64,000 nt of DNA from RBG-16-66-20 sp035308765 (GTDB lineage Bacteria > Pseudomonadota > Gammaproteobacteria > Burkholderiales > SG8-39). The notes below the pieces were generated by a model, which searched no databases, was not told the origin of the DNA, and saw nothing but the letters and a program-made list of their open reading frames with translations. Of this stretch, positions 8,132 through 17,082 are shown piece by piece. Position numbers and translations under genes: made by a program. The DNA is taken from NCBI GenBank assembly GCA_035308765.1, contig DATGGA010000064.1, forward strand, positions 44,536 through 108,535, written 5' to 3'. The first letter of the stretch is position 1. The number at the start of each line of letters is the position of its first letter.

Positions 8132-8937
8132 CGCTGGCAAACGGGGCAGTAGTAGGTCGCGCGCTGCCCCTGCACCACGCGCCGGATCGGCGTCCCGCAG
8201 CGTCGGCAATCCTGTCCCGCGCGGTCATAGACCCAGGCGCATTGCTGGAAATAGCCCTGCGCGCCGTCGCTGCCCACGAAATCCCGGAGCGACGACCCGC
8301 CCGCCTTGATGGCGGCGCGCAGCGTGCTTTTGACCGCGTCCACGAGCTTCGCGCTGCGCGCGCGAGAGAGCCGGCCCGCGCGCGTCTGCGGGCGGATTCC
8401 AGCAAGAAACAGGCTCTCCGAGGCGTAGATGTTGCCGACGCCGACGACGCGCCGGCCGTCCATCAGGAACTGCTTGATCGAAGTGCGTTGCGCGCGAGCC
8501 AGCGCGTGCAGGCTGCCGGCGTTGAACGCGGTGGACAGCGGCTCGACACCTAGATGGCGGATGAGCGCATGCGCCTCGGGCGGTTCCGTGGTCCAGAGCA
8601 CGGCGCCAAAGCGCCGCGGATCGCGCAGCCGCAGGATCTTATTGCCGACCGCAAGGTCGAAATGGTCGTGCTTGCCGGGAATGGTCCCGGGAGCAACCAG
8701 CCGAAGGCTTCCGGACATGCCCAAATGCAGGATCAGGTGGCCGTCGCCGCAATCGAGCAACAGGTACTTGCCTCGCCGCCTGACCGAGCGCACCACGCAC
8801 CCGGCAAGCGAGCGGACCGACGCGGGGATGCGCCAGCGCAGCCGGGGCTCGCGGACGGCCACCGCGGCGATAGCGCGCCCGACGAGATGGGGCGCGATTC
8901 CCCTGCGGGTGACTTCGACTTCGGGGAGTTCCGGCAT
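8128..8937 (-). CDS. mutM: Formamidopyrimidine-DNA glycosylase
   Basis: Base-excision repair glycosylase/AP lyase for oxidised purines such as 8-oxoguanine. The mature N-terminus PELPEVEV (catalytic Pro after Met removal, plus Glu) is intact. The zinc finger CRRCGTPIRR...YYCPVCQR closes the protein at 269 residues. The LMDGRRVVGVGNIYASE helix-two-turn-helix is present. The ATG at 8937 is set by the catalytic proline. It is divergent from the TPR gene 52 bases away. Confidence 0.96.
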   Translation of the reverse strand: MPELPEVEVTRRGIAPHLVGRAIAAVAVREPRLRWRIPASVRSLAGCVVRSVRRRGKYLLLDCGDGHLILHLGMSGSLRLVAPGTIPGKHDHFDLAVGNKILRLRDPRRFGAVLWTTEPPEAHALIRHLGVEPLSTAFNAGSLHALARAQRTSIKQFLMDGRRVVGVGNIYASESLFLAGIRPQTRAGRLSRARSAKLVDAVKSTLRAAIKAGGSSLRDFVGSDGAQGYFQQCAWVYDRAGQDCRRCGTPIRRVVQGQRATYYCPVCQR

Positions 8938-8989
8938 GGAGGGGGACTGCCTTGTGCGGGGCACCAAATATACCTACACTGGCCGCCCA

Positions 8990-10744
8990 ATGTCCGTATT
9001 CTTACGCCGGCTCGCCGCGTTCGCCGCGACGCTCCTAGCCGCAGTTTTCCTCATGAGCGGCGGTCACGCCCAGCAGCAATCCGACGATCCGGACGACGAC
9101 GAGGACGAATCGCCCGCCGCCGTGGCGCTGCCGTCGCCGCCGGCAGACCTGCCTTTGCAGGATCTCACCGGACAGACGCTCTACGAATTCCTGATCGGCG
9201 AAATCGCGGCGCAGCGCGGCGACCCCGCGCTTGCGGCGCAGACCTATCTCGACCTCGCCAAGCGCACGCGCGACCCGCGCGTCGCCCGTCGCGCCGTCGA
9301 GATCGCGAATTTCGCCCGCATGCCGGACGTGGCGCTGGAGGCGGCGCGCATCTGGCATGACACCGACCCTGCCTCCCCTCAGGCGCTGCAAACCGTCACC
9401 GTGCTGCTGGTGGGCGCCAAGCGCGTGGACGAGGCCGAGCCCTACCTCGCCAAGCTGCTCGCGACCGACCAGAACGCGGCGGCGAACGGTTTCCTGCAGC
9501 TCGGACGGCTGCTTGCGGGAAATCCGGACGCAGCGGCCAATTTGCGCGTGGTGCGCCAGCTTGCCGAAAGCTACCCGAAGCTGCCGCAGGCGCATTTTGC
9601 GGTGGCGCAGGCGGCCGCGGCGGCGAACGACGAAGCGCTCGCGCTCGCCGAGGTGCGCGGCGCTGCGACGCTGCGCCCCGACTGGGAGATCGCGGCGATG
9701 TACGAGGCGCAGCTGCTGCAGCAGCGGTCCCCCGGCGAAGCGGCGAAGCGGCTTGCCGACTACCTGGGCAAATACCCCGATGCGCGCGACGTGCGCCTCA
9801 GCTACGCCCGCTTGCTGGTTCTCGACAAGCACTATGCCGAAGCCCGCGCCGAGTTCGAAACAATCCTGAAGCGCTTCCCGAAGGATACCGACGCCATCTA
9901 CGCGGTCGGCCTGCTTGCCGTCCAGGTCAAGGATTACGCGGTCGCCGAAGCCAACATGAAGCGGCTGCTCGACATGGGCTACCGTGACGCGAACGCAGTA
10001 CGCTATACGCTCGGCCAGATCGCCGAGGAGAAGAAGGACTGGTCGGGCGCAATCGAGTGGTACAAGACCGTCCAGCGCGGCGAGCTGGCGCTGCCGGCGC
10101 GCATGCGCACCGCGAACGCGATCGCCAAGCAGGGGAAGATCGACGAGGCGCGCGCTTACCTGCGCAGCGTCGCCGTCACCGGCGAGGCGCAGAGGGTGCA
10201 GCTGCTGGTGGCGGAGTCGCAGCTGCTGCGCGAGGCGAACCTGAACCGCGAGGCCTTCGACCTTCTCGGCCAGGCGCTGCAGAAGACCCCCGACCAGCCG
10301 GACCTGCTGTACGACTTCGCGCTGACTGCGGAAAAGCTCGACCGCTTCGACGTGCTCGAGTCGAGCCTGAAGCGGCTGATCCAGGTCAAGCCGGATTACG
10401 CGCACGCCTACAACGCGCTCGGCTACTCCTTCGCCGACCGCAACGTGCGGCTCGGCGAAGCGAAACAGCTGATCGACAAGGCGCTCGAGATTTCGCCCAA
10501 CGACTATTTCATCGTCGATTCGCTGGGCTGGGTGCTGTACCGCATGGGCGACCTGAAAAGCGCCGCGACGCAGCTGCGGCGCGCCTGGGAAGGCCGCCAG
10601 GACAGCGAGATCGGCGCCCACCTGGGCGAGGTGCTCTGGGAACTCGGGCAGCGCGACGAAGCGCGGCGCGTCTGGCAGGAAGCGCAGAAGGCGAGTCCGG
10701 ACAACGAGACGCTGCAGAAGACGTTGAAGCGTTTCTCTCCGTAG
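8990..10744 (+). CDS. Exported tetratricopeptide-repeat protein
   Basis: A 584-residue protein with a Sec signal peptide (hydrophobic residues 8-22, likely cleavage after GHA near residue 27). An acidic linker rich in Asp/Glu follows, then TPR-like helical repeats through most of the length. Examples are EIAAQRGDPALAAQTYLDLA near the N-terminus, HAYNALGYSFADRNVRLGEA and DSLGWVLYRMGDLKSAATQL near the C-terminus. It resembles the large TPR proteins found just upstream of lolB in betaproteobacteria. The exact role is unknown; envelope or lipoprotein-trafficking scaffolding is only suggested by the neighbouring lolB 10 bases downstream. Confidence 0.85.
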   Translation: MSVFLRRLAAFAATLLAAVFLMSGGHAQQQSDDPDDDEDESPAAVALPSPPADLPLQDLTGQTLYEFLIGEIAAQRGDPALAAQTYLDLAKRTRDPRVARRAVEIANFARMPDVALEAARIWHDTDPASPQALQTVTVLLVGAKRVDEAEPYLAKLLATDQNAAANGFLQLGRLLAGNPDAAANLRVVRQLAESYPKLPQAHFAVAQAAAAANDEALALAEVRGAATLRPDWEIAAMYEAQLLQQRSPGEAAKRLADYLGKYPDARDVRLSYARLLVLDKHYAEARAEFETILKRFPKDTDAIYAVGLLAVQVKDYAVAEANMKRLLDMGYRDANAVRYTLGQIAEEKKDWSGAIEWYKTVQRGELALPARMRTANAIAKQGKIDEARAYLRSVAVTGEAQRVQLLVAESQLLREANLNREAFDLLGQALQKTPDQPDLLYDFALTAEKLDRFDVLESSLKRLIQVKPDYAHAYNALGYSFADRNVRLGEAKQLIDKALEISPNDYFIVDSLGWVLYRMGDLKSAATQLRRAWEGRQDSEIGAHLGEVLWELGQRDEARRVWQEAQKASPDNETLQKTLKRFSP

Positions 10745-10754
10745 GGCCGGGCCG

Positions 10755-11282
10755 GTGCGATGCTTTTATGCCGCCGCGGCAACGATGCTGCTGACGGCTT
10801 GCGCCGTGCCGGGCTTCCTCCTGCCGCCGAAAGATCTGGAATTCGAACTGAGCGGGCGCATCGCGATCCAGTATCGCGACGATGCGGGCAGCGGCAACAT
10901 CGCCTGGCGGCACAGCGCGCGTGAGGATGAAATGCTCATGACCACGCCGCTTGGCCAGGGGATCGCGCGCCTGGTGCGCACGGACGGCGAAATTACACTG
11001 ACGACGCAGGATGGGCGCGAATACACGGCCTCCAACGCCGAAGCCCTCACCGAGAAGGCGCTCGGATTCCGGCTGCCGCTCGAGGGCCTGGCCGACTGGG
11101 TGCGCGCGCGCCCGGCGCCGGGCATTTCGTTCACGCACACGAACAGCGAAGGGCGCCCCGATCGGATCGAGCAGTTCGGCTGGACCATCGAGTATCTGGG
11201 GTACGCCGGCAACTTGCCCTCGCGCCTCAACCTGACCTACCCCGGCGTGCAGCTTAGGCTCGCAATTTCCGACTGGAAATGA
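10755..11282 (+). CDS. lolB: Outer-membrane lipoprotein receptor LolB
   Basis: LolB accepts lipoproteins from LolA and inserts them into the outer membrane. GTG start; lipobox LLTAC with Cys16. The body contains FELSGRIAIQYRDDAGSGNIAWRH-type strands, LTEKALGFRLPLEGLADWVR and the C-terminal RLNLTYPGVQLRLAISDW, typical of LolB. Length 175 is slightly short but within range. It is coupled to ispE by an ATGA overlap, a conserved pairing. Confidence 0.92.
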   Translation: MRCFYAAAATMLLTACAVPGFLLPPKDLEFELSGRIAIQYRDDAGSGNIAWRHSAREDEMLMTTPLGQGIARLVRTDGEITLTTQDGREYTASNAEALTEKALGFRLPLEGLADWVRARPAPGISFTHTNSEGRPDRIEQFGWTIEYLGYAGNLPSRLNLTYPGVQLRLAISDWK

Positions 11283-12124
11283 GGCCGTCCCTGCAGTGGT
11301 TCGCGGCGCCGGGAAAGCTGAACCTGTTCCTGCACGTGCTGGGGCGCCGCGTGGACGGCCCGAATGCGGGCATGCACGAGCTGCAGACGGTGTTCCGGCT
11401 GATCGATCGCAGCGACCGGGTCGGTATTCGCGTGCGGGACGACGGCGAAATCCGCTTTTCAGGCGCCTATGGCGGCGACAATCTATGCGTGCGGGCCGCG
11501 CGCCTGCTGCAGAGTGCGGCGGGTACCGCGAAAGGTGCCGATATTTCGCTTGAAAAGAACCTGCCGGTAGGCGGCGGGCTGGGCGGCGGCTCCTCGGATG
11601 CGGCGACGGTGCTGCTCGTGCTGAACCGGTTGTGGAACGTGAATCTGAAAAGAGAAGAACTCATGGAGCTGGGCCTGCGTTTGGGGGCCGACGTGCCGGT
11701 ATTTCTGTACGGCCGCAGCGCCCTTGGCGAGGGCGTCGGCGAGCGTCTCCGGGGGCTCGAATTAGGGCCCGCTTGGTACCTGGTTTTGACGCCCCAAGTA
11801 TCGGTTTCCACGAAGGAAATCTTCTCCGACAGTGCGTTGACACGAGATACGAAACCGCTCACAATGGCGCCCTTTTTGTCGGGGCAGGGCCGCAATGATC
11901 TCGAGCCGATCGTGCTGCGCCGGTATCCCGAGATCGCGGAACACCTCGCGTGGCTGAGAAAACGCAGCCCGCAGGCGCGCATGAGCGGTTCGGGAGCTTG
12001 CGTGTTCACCGAATTTTCCCGGCAGCAGGATGCAGTTGCCCTGCATGGTCAATTGCCGCCAGCGATGCGGGGCTTCGTCGCGCAGGGACTCGAGTTACAC
12101 CCACTACATGACTGGGCAAATTAA
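11279..12124 (+). CDS. ispE: 4-diphosphocytidyl-2-C-methyl-D-erythritol kinase
   Basis: GHMP kinase of the MEP isoprenoid pathway, phosphorylating CDP-methylerythritol. Motifs: APGKLNLFLHVLGRR (substrate lysine region), the ATP loop LPVGGGLGGGSSDAATVL (about residues 96-113), and the C-terminal SPQARMSGSGACVFTEF. The ATG at 11279 overlaps the lolB stop. The stop codon lies two bases before the tRNA-Gln gene, so the tRNA is probably excised from a polycistronic transcript. Confidence 0.96.
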   Translation: MRPSLQWFAAPGKLNLFLHVLGRRVDGPNAGMHELQTVFRLIDRSDRVGIRVRDDGEIRFSGAYGGDNLCVRAARLLQSAAGTAKGADISLEKNLPVGGGLGGGSSDAATVLLVLNRLWNVNLKREELMELGLRLGADVPVFLYGRSALGEGVGERLRGLELGPAWYLVLTPQVSVSTKEIFSDSALTRDTKPLTMAPFLSGQGRNDLEPIVLRRYPEIAEHLAWLRKRSPQARMSGSGACVFTEFSRQQDAVALHGQLPPAMRGFVAQGLELHPLHDWAN

Positions 12125-12126
12125 AT

Positions 12127-12204
12127 TGGGGCGTCGCCAAGCTGGTCTAAGGCACCGGATTTTGATTCCGGCATTCCTAGGTTCGAATCCTAGCGCCCCA
12201 GCCA
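12127..12204 (+). tRNA. tRNA-Gln (anticodon TTG)
   Basis: Acceptor stem TGGGGCG (12127-12133) pairs with CGCCCCA (12194-12200), followed by discriminator G and an encoded CCA. The anticodon arm CCGGA-TTTTGAT-TCCGG gives anticodon TTG. The T arm has GGTTCGAATCC. It sits between ispE and prs, its usual position in betaproteobacteria, with 2 and 4 bases of spacing. Confidence 0.97.
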
Positions 12205-12208
12205 TTTC

Positions 12209-13180
12209 ATGAACCCACTCAATCCTCACGTCGCGATGGACCGCCTGATGCTGTTCGCGGGCAATGCGAACCCGCGCCTGGCGCAGGATGTGGTCAAGCA
12301 CCTCAACATCTCGCTCGGGCGCGCCGTAGTCGGCAAGTTTTCCGACGGCGAGGTCATGGTCGAGGTGATGGAAAACGTGCGCGGCAAGGACGTGTTCGTG
12401 TTGCAGTCCACCTGCCAGCCGACCAACGACAACCTGATGGAACTGATGGTGATGGTGGACGCGCTCAAACGCTCGTCGGCCGCGCGCGTCTCGGCCGCCA
12501 TCCCGTACTTCGGCTACGCGCGCCAGGACCGCCGCCCGCGCTCGGCGCGCGTCGCGATCAGCGCCAAGGTGGTGGCCAACATGCTGACCGCCGCCGGGGT
12601 TTCCCGCGTGCTGACGATGGACCTGCACGCCGACCAGATCCAGGGCTTCTTCGACATGCCGGTGGACAACATCTACGCCGCGCCGGTGCTGCTGGGAGAC
12701 GTCTGGAAGCAGGGCTACGACAACCTGATCGTGGTGTCGCCTGACGTCGGCGGCGTGGTACGCGCCCGCGCGCTCGCCAAGCGCCTCGAATCGGACTTGG
12801 CGATCATCGACAAGCGTCGCCCGCGGGCCAACGTGTCGGAAGTCATGAACGTGATCGGCGAGGTCAGGGACCGCAGCTGCGTGATCATGGACGACATGGT
12901 GGACACCGCGGGGACGCTATGCAAGGCGGCCGAAGTGCTCAAGGCTGAGGGCGCGAAGAAAGTCGTCGCCTACTGCACGCACGCGGTGCTCTCGGGTGAC
13001 GCGGTGAAGCGCATCGCGGCCTCGGACATCGACGAGCTGGTGGTCACGGACACCATCCCGCTGCGCGCGGATGCGCTCGCCTGCAAGAAAATCCGCAGCC
13101 TGTCGGTGGCGGGTCTGCTCGCCGAAACGATACTCAGGATATTCACCGAGGATTCGGTGAGTTCGCTGTTCATAGAATAG
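12209..13180 (+). CDS. prs: Ribose-phosphate pyrophosphokinase
   Basis: Makes PRPP from ribose 5-phosphate and ATP for nucleotide, His and Trp synthesis. Family motifs: LFAGNANPRLAQDV, GKFSDGEVMVEV, PYFGYARQDRR, DLHADQIQGFFD and the PRPP loop DDMVDTAGTLCKAAEVL. The ATG at 12209 is only 4 bases after the tRNA and lacks a ribosome site. The ATG at 12236 (MDRLMLFAGNA) fits family N-termini equally well, so the start is uncertain by nine residues. Confidence 0.96.
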   Translation: MNPLNPHVAMDRLMLFAGNANPRLAQDVVKHLNISLGRAVVGKFSDGEVMVEVMENVRGKDVFVLQSTCQPTNDNLMELMVMVDALKRSSAARVSAAIPYFGYARQDRRPRSARVAISAKVVANMLTAAGVSRVLTMDLHADQIQGFFDMPVDNIYAAPVLLGDVWKQGYDNLIVVSPDVGGVVRARALAKRLESDLAIIDKRRPRANVSEVMNVIGEVRDRSCVIMDDMVDTAGTLCKAAEVLKAEGAKKVVAYCTHAVLSGDAVKRIAASDIDELVVTDTIPLRADALACKKIRSLSVAGLLAETILRIFTEDSVSSLFIE

Positions 13181-13248
13181 GCAACGAAGTTTTTCCAACC
13201 CCGCCGGGGTCTGGTCGCGGAAACGGCGGCAACTGAAGGAGCATTGCG

Positions 13249-14010
13249 ATGAAAATCGAAATCAACGCGCGCAAGCGCGAGGCGCAAGGGACGGGTGCGA
13301 GCCGCCGTCTCCGCCGCTCGGGAAATGTCCCGGGCATCGTCTATGGCGGCAACAAGGAGGCGGTGACGATAGAGCTCGACCACAAGGAGCTCTACCAGCA
13401 CCTTACCAACGAGGCCTTCCACGCCTCGATCCTGGTCCTCAAGCTGGAGGACGGGTCGGAGGACGTGCTGCTGCGCGCCTTCAACATGCACCCCTGGAAG
13501 GGGCACGTGCAGCACATCGACTTCCAGCGCGTCTCCAAGGACAAGAAGATCCACATGAAGGTGCCTCTGCACTTCTTCAACGCCGAGAAATCGCCGGGCG
13601 TGAAGGAACAAGGCGGAGTGCCGAACCACGTCATCAATGAACTGGACATCACCTGCCTGCCGGATGACCTGCCGGGCTTCATTGAAGTCGACATGGGCCA
13701 TCTCACCATCGGCCACTCGATCCACGTCAAGGACCTGAAGCTGCCCAAGGGGGTCGAGCCCGTGCTGCACAAGGGCGACAACCCGGTGGTGGCGACCGTC
13801 ATCCAGCCGGTGCTGATCACCGAAGAGGAGACCACCGCGGCCGAGGCGGTACCGGCAGCCGAAGTGCCGACGACCGAGCAGGCGGCGCCCGACAAGGACG
13901 CGCCGGCGGCCGGCGGCGACAAGACGAAAGGTGGCGACAAGCCAGGCGACAAGGCGGCCAAGGCTGCGGACAAGCCCGCCGACAAGGCCGAGAAGAAAGA
14001 GAAGAAGTAG
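13249..14010 (+). CDS. rplY: 50S ribosomal protein L25 (CTC/TL5 form)
   Basis: Binds 5S rRNA in the large subunit. Residues 1-90 form the L25 domain (NARKREAQGTGASRRLRRSG, then VPGIVYGG) and about 95-185 the TL5/CTC domain (HIDFQRVSKDKKIHMKVPLHF). It then carries about 60 extra residues of Ala/Lys/Asp-rich tail (PADKAEKKEKK at the end), longer than most relatives. Ribosome site AAGGAG precedes the ATG. Position between prs and pth is conserved. Confidence 0.95.
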   Translation: MKIEINARKREAQGTGASRRLRRSGNVPGIVYGGNKEAVTIELDHKELYQHLTNEAFHASILVLKLEDGSEDVLLRAFNMHPWKGHVQHIDFQRVSKDKKIHMKVPLHFFNAEKSPGVKEQGGVPNHVINELDITCLPDDLPGFIEVDMGHLTIGHSIHVKDLKLPKGVEPVLHKGDNPVVATVIQPVLITEEETTAAEAVPAAEVPTTEQAAPDKDAPAAGGDKTKGGDKPGDKAAKAADKPADKAEKKEKK

Positions 14011-14013
14011 GCC

Positions 14014-14748
14014 TTGCCCGACGCCATACGCCCCGGGTCTATCCGACTCATTGTTGGCCTGGGAAACCCGGGCAAGGACTACGAACGCACCCGCCACAAC
14101 GCCGGTTTCTGGCTGGTGGAGCGTTTTGCCGTGCAATCGGGGGTGGCGCTGCACAAGGACGGCAAATACCAGGCGCTGGTCGGACGGATGGAAGCGACCG
14201 GCGCCTGGCTGGTGATGCCGCAGGGCTTCATGAATGCGAGCGGACACGCGGTGCAGATGCTGGCCGGCTTCTTCAAGATTCCCGCTGCCGAAATACTGGT
14301 GGTGCACGACGAGCTGGATTTCGCTCCCGGCGTGGCGAAGATGAAACAGGGCGGCGGCATCGCGGGGCACAACGGGCTGCGCGACATCTCGCACAGGCTG
14401 GGCACGCACGATTACTGGCGCCTGCGCTTGGGCATCGGCCATCCGGGTGACCGGAACGCGGTAGTCGGCTATGTGTTGCAGAAGCCGCCGGCGGACGAGC
14501 GCGAGGCGATCGATGGTGCCATCGCACGCGGTATCGAGATATTGCCGCTTTGCCTTGCCGGAGACATGCAGGGAGCGATGCAGAAGCTGCATAGCGTCGT
14601 TGAAAAGGAAAAACCTGCAGCGAAAAAAGTCGAACCCAAGCCCGAGCCCAAAGCTGAGCCGAAAGCCGCACCCAAGATGGAAACGCCACCGGAGAAGCCC
14701 TCTTCCAAGGGTCTGTTCGGTTCGATTTTCTCCGGCCGCAAGAAATGA
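14014..14748 (+). CDS. pth: Peptidyl-tRNA hydrolase with C-terminal extension
   Basis: Releases peptides from prematurely dropped peptidyl-tRNA. Catalytic features are present: GLGNPGKDYERTRHNAGFW (Asn and catalytic His), QGFMNASGHAV, and HDELDFAPG (Asp). The core ends near residue 193; about 50 extra residues rich in Lys, Pro and Glu follow (repeated KPEPKAEPK-like units) and end in GLFGSIFSGRKK. TTG start at 14014, three bases after rplY. It overlaps ychF by ATGA. Confidence 0.95.
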   Translation: MPDAIRPGSIRLIVGLGNPGKDYERTRHNAGFWLVERFAVQSGVALHKDGKYQALVGRMEATGAWLVMPQGFMNASGHAVQMLAGFFKIPAAEILVVHDELDFAPGVAKMKQGGGIAGHNGLRDISHRLGTHDYWRLRLGIGHPGDRNAVVGYVLQKPPADEREAIDGAIARGIEILPLCLAGDMQGAMQKLHSVVEKEKPAAKKVEPKPEPKAEPKAAPKMETPPEKPSSKGLFGSIFSGRKK

Positions 14749-15854
14749 GCGTCAAGTGCGGGATCGTGGGATTGCCGAACGTGGGCAAGTCCACGCTGTT
14801 CAATGCCCTGACCAAATCCGGCATTGCGGCTGAAAACTATCCGTTCTGCACCATCGAGCCGAACGTGGGCATCGTCGAGGTGCCCGATCCGCGCCTGGGC
14901 GGCCTGGCGGAGATCGGGAAATCGCAGAAGGTAATCCCGGCGGCGGTCGAGTTCGTCGACATCGCCGGCCTCGTCGCGGGCGCTTCCAAGGGCGAGGGGC
15001 TCGGCAACCAGTTCCTCGCCAACATACGGGAAACGGACGCCATCGTGCACGTGGTGCGCTGCTTCGAGGATCCGAACGTGATCCACGTCGCGGGCAAGGT
15101 GGATCCGGTGTCCGACATCGAAGTGATCAACACCGAACTCGCGCTGGCCGACCTGGCCGCGGTCGAAAAGCAGCTGTCGAAGAACGCCAAGGTCGCGAAG
15201 ACCGGCGGCGACAAGGAAGCGCAGCGCCTGGTCGCCGTGCTCGAAAAAGCGCTGGCAGCGCTCGACCAGGGGAAGCCCGTGCGTTCGCTGCCCTGGTCGA
15301 AGGAAGAACTGTTCGTCCTGAAGCCGCTGTTCCTTCTCACGATGAAGCCGACGATGTACGTGGCGAACGTTGCCGAGAACGGCTTCAAGGACAACCCGCT
15401 GCTCGCGGCCGTCGAAGCGCACGCCCGAAAGGAGAAAGGCACGGAAGGCGCCGCTCCGGTGGTCGCCATCTGCGCCGCGATGGAATCGCAGATTGCCGAC
15501 ATGCCAGACGAGGACAAGAAAATCTTCCTCGCCGATATGGGCATGGAAGAGCCGGGCCTCGCCAGGGTGATCCGCGCCGGCTACAAGCTGCTGGGGCTGC
15601 AGACCTATTTCACCGTCGGTCCCAAGGAAGCGCGGGCCTGGACCGTGCCGGTCGGCGCCACCGCACCACAGGCGGCGGGCGTGATCCACACGGATTTCGA
15701 GCGGGGTTTCATCCGCGCCGAAGTCACGACCTACGACGACTTCATCGCGGGCAAGGGCGAAGCGGGCGCGAAGGAGGCCGGCAAGCTGCGCGTCGAGGGC
15801 AAGGAATACGTGGTGCGCGACGGCGACGTCATGCACTTCCGCTTCAACGTCTGA
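14745..15854 (+). CDS. ychF: Ribosome-binding ATPase YchF/OLA1
   Basis: Obg-related P-loop protein that binds ATP rather than GTP and associates with ribosomes, influencing stress and translation. Motifs: GLPNVGKSTLFNALT (residues about 8-22), FVDIAGLVAGASKGEGLG, and a C-terminal TGS domain with FTVGPKEARAWTVP and YVVRDGDVMHFRFNV. Length 369 is normal. The pth-ychF pair is conserved across proteobacteria. Confidence 0.96.
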   Translation: MSVKCGIVGLPNVGKSTLFNALTKSGIAAENYPFCTIEPNVGIVEVPDPRLGGLAEIGKSQKVIPAAVEFVDIAGLVAGASKGEGLGNQFLANIRETDAIVHVVRCFEDPNVIHVAGKVDPVSDIEVINTELALADLAAVEKQLSKNAKVAKTGGDKEAQRLVAVLEKALAALDQGKPVRSLPWSKEELFVLKPLFLLTMKPTMYVANVAENGFKDNPLLAAVEAHARKEKGTEGAAPVVAICAAMESQIADMPDEDKKIFLADMGMEEPGLARVIRAGYKLLGLQTYFTVGPKEARAWTVPVGATAPQAAGVIHTDFERGFIRAEVTTYDDFIAGKGEAGAKEAGKLRVEGKEYVVRDGDVMHFRFNV

Positions 15855-15865
15855 CACCCTACAGC

Positions 15866-16471
15866 TTGACTCCGGCCCGGGCGTTCAGGGATGGCCCTCT
15901 CTCCTTCAGGCGTCCGGAGGAGATTGTCTTTGCAACGGGCAAATCCGCGCTGGGGCCGATTCTCGTGGCGTCGGGCGGGAAGGGCGTCGTATCGATAATC
16001 GTCCGGGAGAAAGCGGACCAGCTCGTCCAGGAGTTGCGCAAAAGATTCCCGAAAGCGAATCTCGTCCGGAAGGAGAAGGACTGCAAGCCCGCCATCGCTC
16101 GGGTTATAGCGTTTATCGCGGCGCCCTTTGGCCGCCTCGATCTTCCGCTCGACGTGAGGGGCACGCCGTTCCAGCAACGCGTGTGGCAGGAGGTGCGAAA
16201 GATCCCGCCCGGTCAAACCTCCACGTACACGAAAATAGCGGAGTCGATCGGCGCACCCAGGGCGATTCGCGCGGTCGGCAGTTCCTGCTCGAATAATTGG
16301 TTTGCCTTCGCCATTCCCTGCCACCGGGTGCTGCACAAAAACAGCGGCGGCTCAGGAAGACTCGGCCGGCGCGACGGCCGTCAATATGCCTGGGTCGACT
16401 ACGAAGAAAGGGCCATCGCCAAGCGACGGTCTAGAACGACCAGACCTGCAGTACCCGGTGCATCTCCCTGA
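15866..16471 (+). CDS. Methylated-DNA--protein-cysteine methyltransferase
   Basis: Suicide repair of O6-alkylguanine in DNA. The Ada/Ogt C-terminal domain includes GTPFQQRVWQEVRKIPPGQT, the helix-turn-helix TYTKIAESIGAPRAIRAVGS, and the active site AIPCHRV. An N-terminal segment GPILVASGGKGVVSI matches the RNase H-like half of the Ogt family. TTG start. The last 13 codons overlap the convergent cNMP-binding gene by 41 bases and look like read-through tail. It lies 11 bases after ychF. Confidence 0.88.
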   Translation: MTPARAFRDGPLSFRRPEEIVFATGKSALGPILVASGGKGVVSIIVREKADQLVQELRKRFPKANLVRKEKDCKPAIARVIAFIAAPFGRLDLPLDVRGTPFQQRVWQEVRKIPPGQTSTYTKIAESIGAPRAIRAVGSSCSNNWFAFAIPCHRVLHKNSGGSGRLGRRDGRQYAWVDYEERAIAKRRSRTTRPAVPGASP

Positions 16472-16970
16472 GATCCTGGGTCTTGAGCGGGGAGCGCGTC
16501 GCGGCGGACGGCCCGGATTTCCCGGTAAGTTCAAGCACCATGCCGTTCATCGTCGCGAGCCGGCGCGCGAGCACTTCCGCGATCGCGGCGGCGATCCTCA
16601 GCGCGGCGGTCGACCCGGATTCCAGCAGCGCGCGGAATTCGCGCACGGGCAGGTGCAGCACCGTTGTTTGCGCGATTGCGCGGCCCGTCGCCGAACGCGC
16701 TTCCGACGTGACGAGCGACATCTCTCCCAGGACCCCGCCCTCCCCGAGTTTCGCGAGGGAGTGCTCGCCGGCAGGGCCGCGCTTGAGCACCTCGATTTCT
16801 CCGGCCACCACCAGGTAAAGACCGTCGCCGGGATCGCCCTCGCGAAACAATTCGCCGCCGGCGTCGAATTGTTTCCCCTGGACGATGGCGGCGATAGCAT
16901 CGAGTTCGGCGCCGGAAAGCGTGCGGCAAAGCGCCATTTTTTTCAGCGCGGAAATGTGTTCCTGTGCCAT
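16431..16970 (-). CDS. Cyclic nucleotide-binding domain protein
   Basis: A 179-residue protein with a Crp-like sensory domain: LFREGDPGDGLYLVVAGEIEVLKRG, then the phosphate-binding-cassette region LGEGGVLGEMSLVTSEARSATGRA. There is no obvious helix-turn-helix; the C-terminus is a helical tail ending REMHRVLQVWSF. It is probably a ligand-sensing regulatory subunit rather than a DNA-binding regulator. The ligand and partner are unknown. It is convergent with the methyltransferase gene. Confidence 0.8.
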   Translation of the reverse strand: MAQEHISALKKMALCRTLSGAELDAIAAIVQGKQFDAGGELFREGDPGDGLYLVVAGEIEVLKRGPAGEHSLAKLGEGGVLGEMSLVTSEARSATGRAIAQTTVLHLPVREFRALLESGSTAALRIAAAIAEVLARRLATMNGMVLELTGKSGPSAATRSPLKTQDLREMHRVLQVWSF

Positions 16971-17082
16971 GATCAAAGTCTACCCCAAGCCGGCGGCGCG
17001 GCGCTTCACGGGCAGTCGCGCAGCGCTTCCAGCGCAGGTATCATCGGCGTGAATTCAGAGTTGCGACAAGGAAGGATTGCAC

